This document shows positions 5,204 to 8,143 of a DNA stretch of 8,143 nt, one piece after another. The stretch covers positions 1-8,143 of the forward strand of contig PWUC01000078.1 of the NCBI GenBank assembly GCA_003562655.1, in the 5' to 3' direction. The position numbers were made by a program, and so were the translations under genes. Each line of letters opens with the position of its first letter. The stretch's first letter is position 1. Under the pieces are notes generated by a model that ran no database searches, was not told the origin of the DNA, and was given only the letters and a program-made list of their open reading frames with translations. This stretch comes from Clostridia bacterium. GTDB taxonomy: Bacteria; Bacillota_E; SLMV01; PUMD01.

Positions 5204-6727
5204 TCAACTCGCATCGTCATCGGGTGCCTCCCTGGCCCTGACGCCCTTCGAGGACCCCGCGGCCGGTTCAGTGTGGAATTTGACGTTGACGTCAGGGCCA
5301 GGGGTCTTTTTCCGTCCAGGCCGGAAGAGTTGAATGCTCTTCCAGCGGCCCCGGCGGAAACGCCCCAGCAGCAAAAAGCCCCGGCCTATCTGGTCGCCTG
5401 CCATGGCGATCCACACGCCGGCCAGGCCGAGGCCGAAGTGCATCCCCAAAAGGTACGAGCCCAGCAGCCGGACTCCCCAGTTCCCGACGAGGGTGGAGAA
5501 CATGACAAAACGTGTATCGCCGGCTCCCCGGAGCCCCCCGGAGAACACCATGACCATGGCCAGGGACGGCAGGGATATGGCGATGATCCGCAGGCAGGTC
5601 ACGGTGAGGTTGATGACTTCTGGATCATCCGTGTACAGCTGTGTGATGAGTCGGGGAGCGAACATGAAGACGACGCTCATCAGGCACGCGAATATGATGG
5701 CATATCGCAGGGACGTATAGCCAGCTCTTTCCGCGCGAGAGGGTTGGGTGGCGCCCAGGTTTTGCCCGACCAGGGCAGTGGCGGCCAGGCTGAAACCGAA
5801 ACCCGGCATGAAGGCCAGCGACTGAATGCTCATCGCGATGGAGTTGGCAGCCATGGCGACCGTGCCCATCCCGGCGATGATCATTGTGTACAGGATCTGT
5901 GACCCCTGGCGCACGAAGTTCTCAATGCCGGCCGGTATTCCGACGTGGATCACTGCCCTGAGCAGCTCCCAGTCGATGCGCAGGAGCCTTCTCGTGTCCA
6001 TGCCGATCACCGACCTGTTCGAGGCCAGAATATACAGTGCAGCCAGCCCACCGCTGCCCCGGGCCAGGGCCGCTGCCAGTCCCGCCCCGGCCACGCCCAT
6101 GGCGGGAAAGGGGCCGATACCGTGCACCAGAACATAGGCGCACACAACATTGATGATGTTCACTGCGGTCATCAGATAAAGGGGGGTCTTCATGTCGCCG
6201 GCACCCTGAAACAGGGCATTGGCCATGAACAGCATCACAGCGACTACGTAGGAACTGGAGAGTATGCGCATGTAGATCGCACCCTGCCGAACAACCTCCG
6301 GGTCTGGCACTTCCTGGAGGGCCATCATGCCGCGCATGACGGCTGTGGCGAAAATATTGCCGACTACGGCGATGCCGATCCCAATGACCAGTGCAAACAG
6401 TATGACCTGGTTGGCCACTCTCCGGGCTCCAGCCTCATCTTTGGCCCCGATCATGCGGGCGACGGTGGCGGTTGCGCCCACGGACAGGGCCTGAAGCACA
6501 GCAGTGGCCACCATGACGAGCCGCTTGGCAATCCCGACGGCGGCAATCGCCTCGGCCCCGAGGCTTCCCACGATCATCAATGAGACCATTTCGATGATGC
6601 TCTGAAGACCGGTGCGCATGGCGGCGGGGAGGGCCAGCGTTATCACGCTGGTTTGCAGGTCCATCGAGGTGAGGTCGCGGGAGGTCTTCGGCCCGCGGCG
6701 GGATTCTGGTGTGTCGTCCGATGTCAT
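5204..6727 (-). CDS. MATE-family multidrug/organic cation antiporter
   Basis: The protein has 507 residues, against about 450-460 typical for the family; the excess is the hydrophilic ends. It is a membrane exporter driven by Na+ or H+. Twelve hydrophobic segments can be traced in two related halves, each with the matching loop motif: FQGAGDMKTP (173-182) in the first and GGLRGAGDTRF (397-407) in the second. PGFGFSLAATALVGQNLGA (308-326) is typical of the clostridial/Bacillus group. Residues from about 460 form a charged cytoplasmic tail ending in DDDAS, without a known domain. I chose ATG 6727, which has a GA-rich Shine-Dalgarno stretch including AGAGGA upstream and whose context is repeated in the vestigial copy; a TTG at 6760 lacks a binding site. 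It is divergent from the creatininase operon. The substrate cannot be told from sequence. Confidence 0.93.
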   Translation of the reverse strand: MTSDDTPESRRGPKTSRDLTSMDLQTSVITLALPAAMRTGLQSIIEMVSLMIVGSLGAEAIAAVGIAKRLVMVATAVLQALSVGATATVARMIGAKDEAGARRVANQVILFALVIGIGIAVVGNIFATAVMRGMMALQEVPDPEVVRQGAIYMRILSSSYVVAVMLFMANALFQGAGDMKTPLYLMTAVNIINVVCAYVLVHGIGPFPAMGVAGAGLAAALARGSGGLAALYILASNRSVIGMDTRRLLRIDWELLRAVIHVGIPAGIENFVRQGSQILYTMIIAGMGTVAMAANSIAMSIQSLAFMPGFGFSLAATALVGQNLGATQPSRAERAGYTSLRYAIIFACLMSVVFMFAPRLITQLYTDDPEVINLTVTCLRIIAISLPSLAMVMVFSGGLRGAGDTRFVMFSTLVGNWGVRLLGSYLLGMHFGLGLAGVWIAMAGDQIGRGFLLLGRFRRGRWKSIQLFRPGRKKTPGPDVNVKFHTEPAAGSSKGVRAREAPDDDAS

Positions 6728-6806
6728 GGTTCCAGTCCTCTCTCCCCGGGACCCGGCCAAACATTTCTGCTGTCGACTATTCCGTCAAACTAACGATTTT
6801 CGATAC

Positions 6807-6835
6807 AGTATATCACACCAGAGAGGGGGTGGCAA
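6807..6835 (-). promoter_or_regulatory. Promoter of the MATE gene
   Basis: On the minus strand TTGCCA (6830-6835; 5/6) and TATACT (6807-6812; 5/6) lie 17 bp apart. The predicted start is near 6800, giving a leader of about 73 nt. The -10 region lies in GATATACTGTATC, with 4-bp inverted ends, a possible but weak operator. A second, poorer candidate is TTGACG nearer the gene. Confidence 0.6.
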
Positions 6836-7068
6836 TGCAGCCGATGGCACTCACTTCTGCGGGCGTGCGCTGTCCTCAGTGCGGCCGCGGGTTTCTTCAG
6901 CCGGCCCTGAATCGTGAGTTGGATTGCGGAGTCGGGGGTCAGGGAGGCGAGCCTCAACCAGTTTTCGATTCTCAGATCAGTTGGGGAGGATTATTGCCCC
7001 GGGCTTGGAAGAATAATATGGGAGGTGCTTCGCGATGGGTCACAATGATGGGGAAGCACGAGCGTTGA
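6835..7068 (+). CDS. Possible small ORF with a CxxC knuckle
   Basis: ATG 6835 follows GAGAGGGGGTGG and opens a 77-residue frame. It has RCPQCGRGF near the N-terminus and a further DCG about 15 residues on, like half of a zinc ribbon. Coding-like codon use fades after about residue 30, and the frame overlaps the creatininase start by 34 nt. It may be a decayed zinc-ribbon gene or chance. Apart from it, the 6728-7034 interval holds only the MATE promoter and leader and the creatininase ribosome binding site. Confidence 0.2.
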   Translation: MQPMALTSAGVRCPQCGRGFLQPALNRELDCGVGGQGGEPQPVFDSQISWGGLLPRAWKNNMGGASRWVTMMGKHER

Positions 7069-7796
7069 TTCTCGATCGCATGAGCTGGGTTGAGCTCGAG
7101 GCGAAGATGAAGGAGGGGCTGGATCTGGTGCTGATTCCAGTGGGTTCAACGGAGCAGCACGGTCCCAACGGCACCTTCGGTGTTGACTCCGGCCGCGCAG
7201 AGGGTTTCGTTGCGCGTCTGGCCGAACGGCTCTATCCGAGGGCACTGGCGGTACCGGTGATCTCTTATGGCATTGCCCCTCACCACATGAACTTCCCCGG
7301 CAGCATCACTCTACAGCCGGAGACGTTCCTCGCTGTGCTCGAAGATGTCGTAGACAGCCTGTACCAGCACGGTTTTCGCAAGTTCTTCTTTGCCAACGGC
7401 CACGGCGGGAACCGCCCGGCCATGACCCTCCTCATGGGTAAGATAAAGGCCCAATACCCCGATGTCCAGGCTGCCTGGAGCTCCTTCACATCGGCTGCGG
7501 GCGACGTGATCAGGGAGAGGGTCAAGTCCTCCACCCACGGGCACGCGTGCGAGGCGGAGATGTCTCAGGCGATGTATCTGGCCCCGTGGTCAGTCAAGGA
7601 GGATCGGGTTCCGGGAGACATTCTTCTGTCGCCTGAGCAGCTGGCTGAGCGTCGCATAATCAGCCGGGCTGCGACCTTTGACGAGCTGACGGCAAACGGC
7701 GCCCTGGGAGACGCCTCGCAGGCCAGCTGGGACCTGGGCCGGGACATCATTGAAACGGCGCTCGGCAGGATCGAGTCTTTCCTTCGGGAATTCTAG
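7035..7796 (+). CDS. Creatininase-family metal-dependent amidohydrolase
   Basis: The protein has 253 residues, usual for the family (creatinine amidohydrolase, Fapy deformylase, MftE-type peptidase). GSTEQHG (37-43) supplies E40 and H42, and D51 follows at the same spacing as E34/H36/D45 of Pseudomonas creatininase. H123 lies in NGHGGN, the common variant of the second metal site. YGIAPHHMNFPGSITL (78-93) is the conserved substrate-side loop. HACEAEMS (170-177) matches the usual HAGExETS, keeping H170, E173 and E175 but with Cys and Met at two positions. The usual HLPLxTD stretch reads NGTFGVD here. ATG 7035 has GGAGGTG seven nt upstream. It is probably the first gene of an operon with the thioesterase. 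The enzyme is soluble and its exact amide substrate is unknown; creatinine itself is not implied. Confidence 0.92.
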   Translation: MGHNDGEARALILDRMSWVELEAKMKEGLDLVLIPVGSTEQHGPNGTFGVDSGRAEGFVARLAERLYPRALAVPVISYGIAPHHMNFPGSITLQPETFLAVLEDVVDSLYQHGFRKFFFANGHGGNRPAMTLLMGKIKAQYPDVQAAWSSFTSAAGDVIRERVKSSTHGHACEAEMSQAMYLAPWSVKEDRVPGDILLSPEQLAERRIISRAATFDELTANGALGDASQASWDLGRDIIETALGRIESFLREF

Positions 7797-7815
7797 TCTG
7801 GGAGGTATGCTGACA

Positions 7816-8143
7816 GTGAACGATGCCGGGCGTTATCTGAAGGTGGGACAATCGGCTGAGATAGAGGAGATTGTCACCGGGGAAGCGGCGGCCAGCCGAT
7901 TCGGCAGCGGCTCCCTCGATGTCTATGCCACACCCGCGATGATCGCCCTGATGGAGGGGGCTGGCGTCGAGGCCGTCGATGAGAAGCTGCCTGACGGGTG
8001 GACTACGGTGGGCACATCTGTGGATGTTCGGCACGTGGCAGCAACCCCCCTGGGAGCCGTTGTACGGGCCCGGGCCGAGTTGACTGAGATCGACGGGTGT
8101 CGGCTCGTTTTTGCGGTTGAGGCCTGGGATCACCGTGAGAAGA
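7816..8143 (+). CDS. FlK-like hotdog-fold acyl-CoA thioesterase (3' end outside window)
   Basis: The frame is open to the window edge, about 109 codons, so the C-terminus is missing. The pattern RFGSGSLDVYATPAMIALME, then LPDGWTTVGTSVDVRHVAATP, then DGCRLVFAVEAWD is that of the fluoroacetyl-CoA thioesterase-like family. Counted from an alternative ATG at 7807, the catalytic triad falls at T42, E50 and H76, with G69: the same numbers as in FlK of Streptomyces cattleya. I preferred GTG 7816 because the GGAGGT at 7801-7806 abuts the ATG but lies 9 nt from the GTG. It starts 20 nt after the creatininase stop on the same strand. The family hydrolyses small acyl-CoAs; fluoroacetate specificity cannot be inferred, since most members are housekeeping or of unknown substrate. 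Confidence 0.9.
   Translation, partial: MNDAGRYLKVGQSAEIEEIVTGEAAASRFGSGSLDVYATPAMIALMEGAGVEAVDEKLPDGWTTVGTSVDVRHVAATPLGAVVRARAELTEIDGCRLVFAVEAWDHREK

Noticed and set aside
5273..6583. Two plus-strand frames of about 210 residues opposite the MATE gene
   Set aside because: They are His/Gly/Asp-rich, low-complexity antisense readings of a clear membrane-protein gene.
6991..7019. Possible promoter directly before the creatininase gene (TAATAT near 7014)
   Set aside because: No acceptable -35 box is at the right distance, and the transcript would start inside or after the ribosome binding site.

Overview
The window looks like a chromosomal piece of a moderately high-GC, spore-forming Gram-positive bacterium of the Clostridia/Bacillota type. 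The evidence for this is strong AGGAGG-type ribosome binding sites, one TTG start, sigma-A-like promoters, a secreted protein with three S-layer homology (SLH) domains joined to a glycoside hydrolase of the spore-cortex-lytic YaaH/SleL type, and a sodium-pump beta subunit. This assignment is inference. I see no tRNA, rRNA, CRISPR array, transposase or phage gene.

Layout, left to right. (1) 164-1042, minus: a protein with an N-terminal thioredoxin/YoaP-like domain and a C-terminal GNAT acetyltransferase-like domain. It has a near-consensus promoter and an 18-bp dyad at the expected transcription start. (2) 1294-1626, minus: an unrecognised 110-residue ORF with coding-like codon use. (3) 1774-2904, plus: a complete OadB-type beta subunit of a sodium-translocating decarboxylase, without its alpha, gamma or biotin-carrier partners. 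It sits behind a good promoter surrounded by dyads. (4) 3074-4750, minus: secreted SLH-SLH-SLH-GH18. Genes 3 and 4 converge on two strong hairpins. (5) 5204-6727, minus: a MATE-family exporter. A decayed copy of the MATE gene's 5' end lies just downstream at about 5030-5131. (6) 7035-7796, plus: a creatininase-family metal amidohydrolase. (7) 7816 to the window end, plus: an FlK-like hotdog acyl-CoA thioesterase, cut by the window edge and probably in an operon with gene 6.

The genes do not form one obvious pathway. The clearest functional unit is the creatininase/thioesterase pair. The most unusual items are the Trx-like/GNAT architecture with its operator-like promoter, the orphan but fully equipped OadB, the GH18 catalytic motif with Asn at the position two before the catalytic Glu, and the vestigial tandem MATE copy. 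I found no convincing defence island, toxin-antitoxin pair or mobile element.
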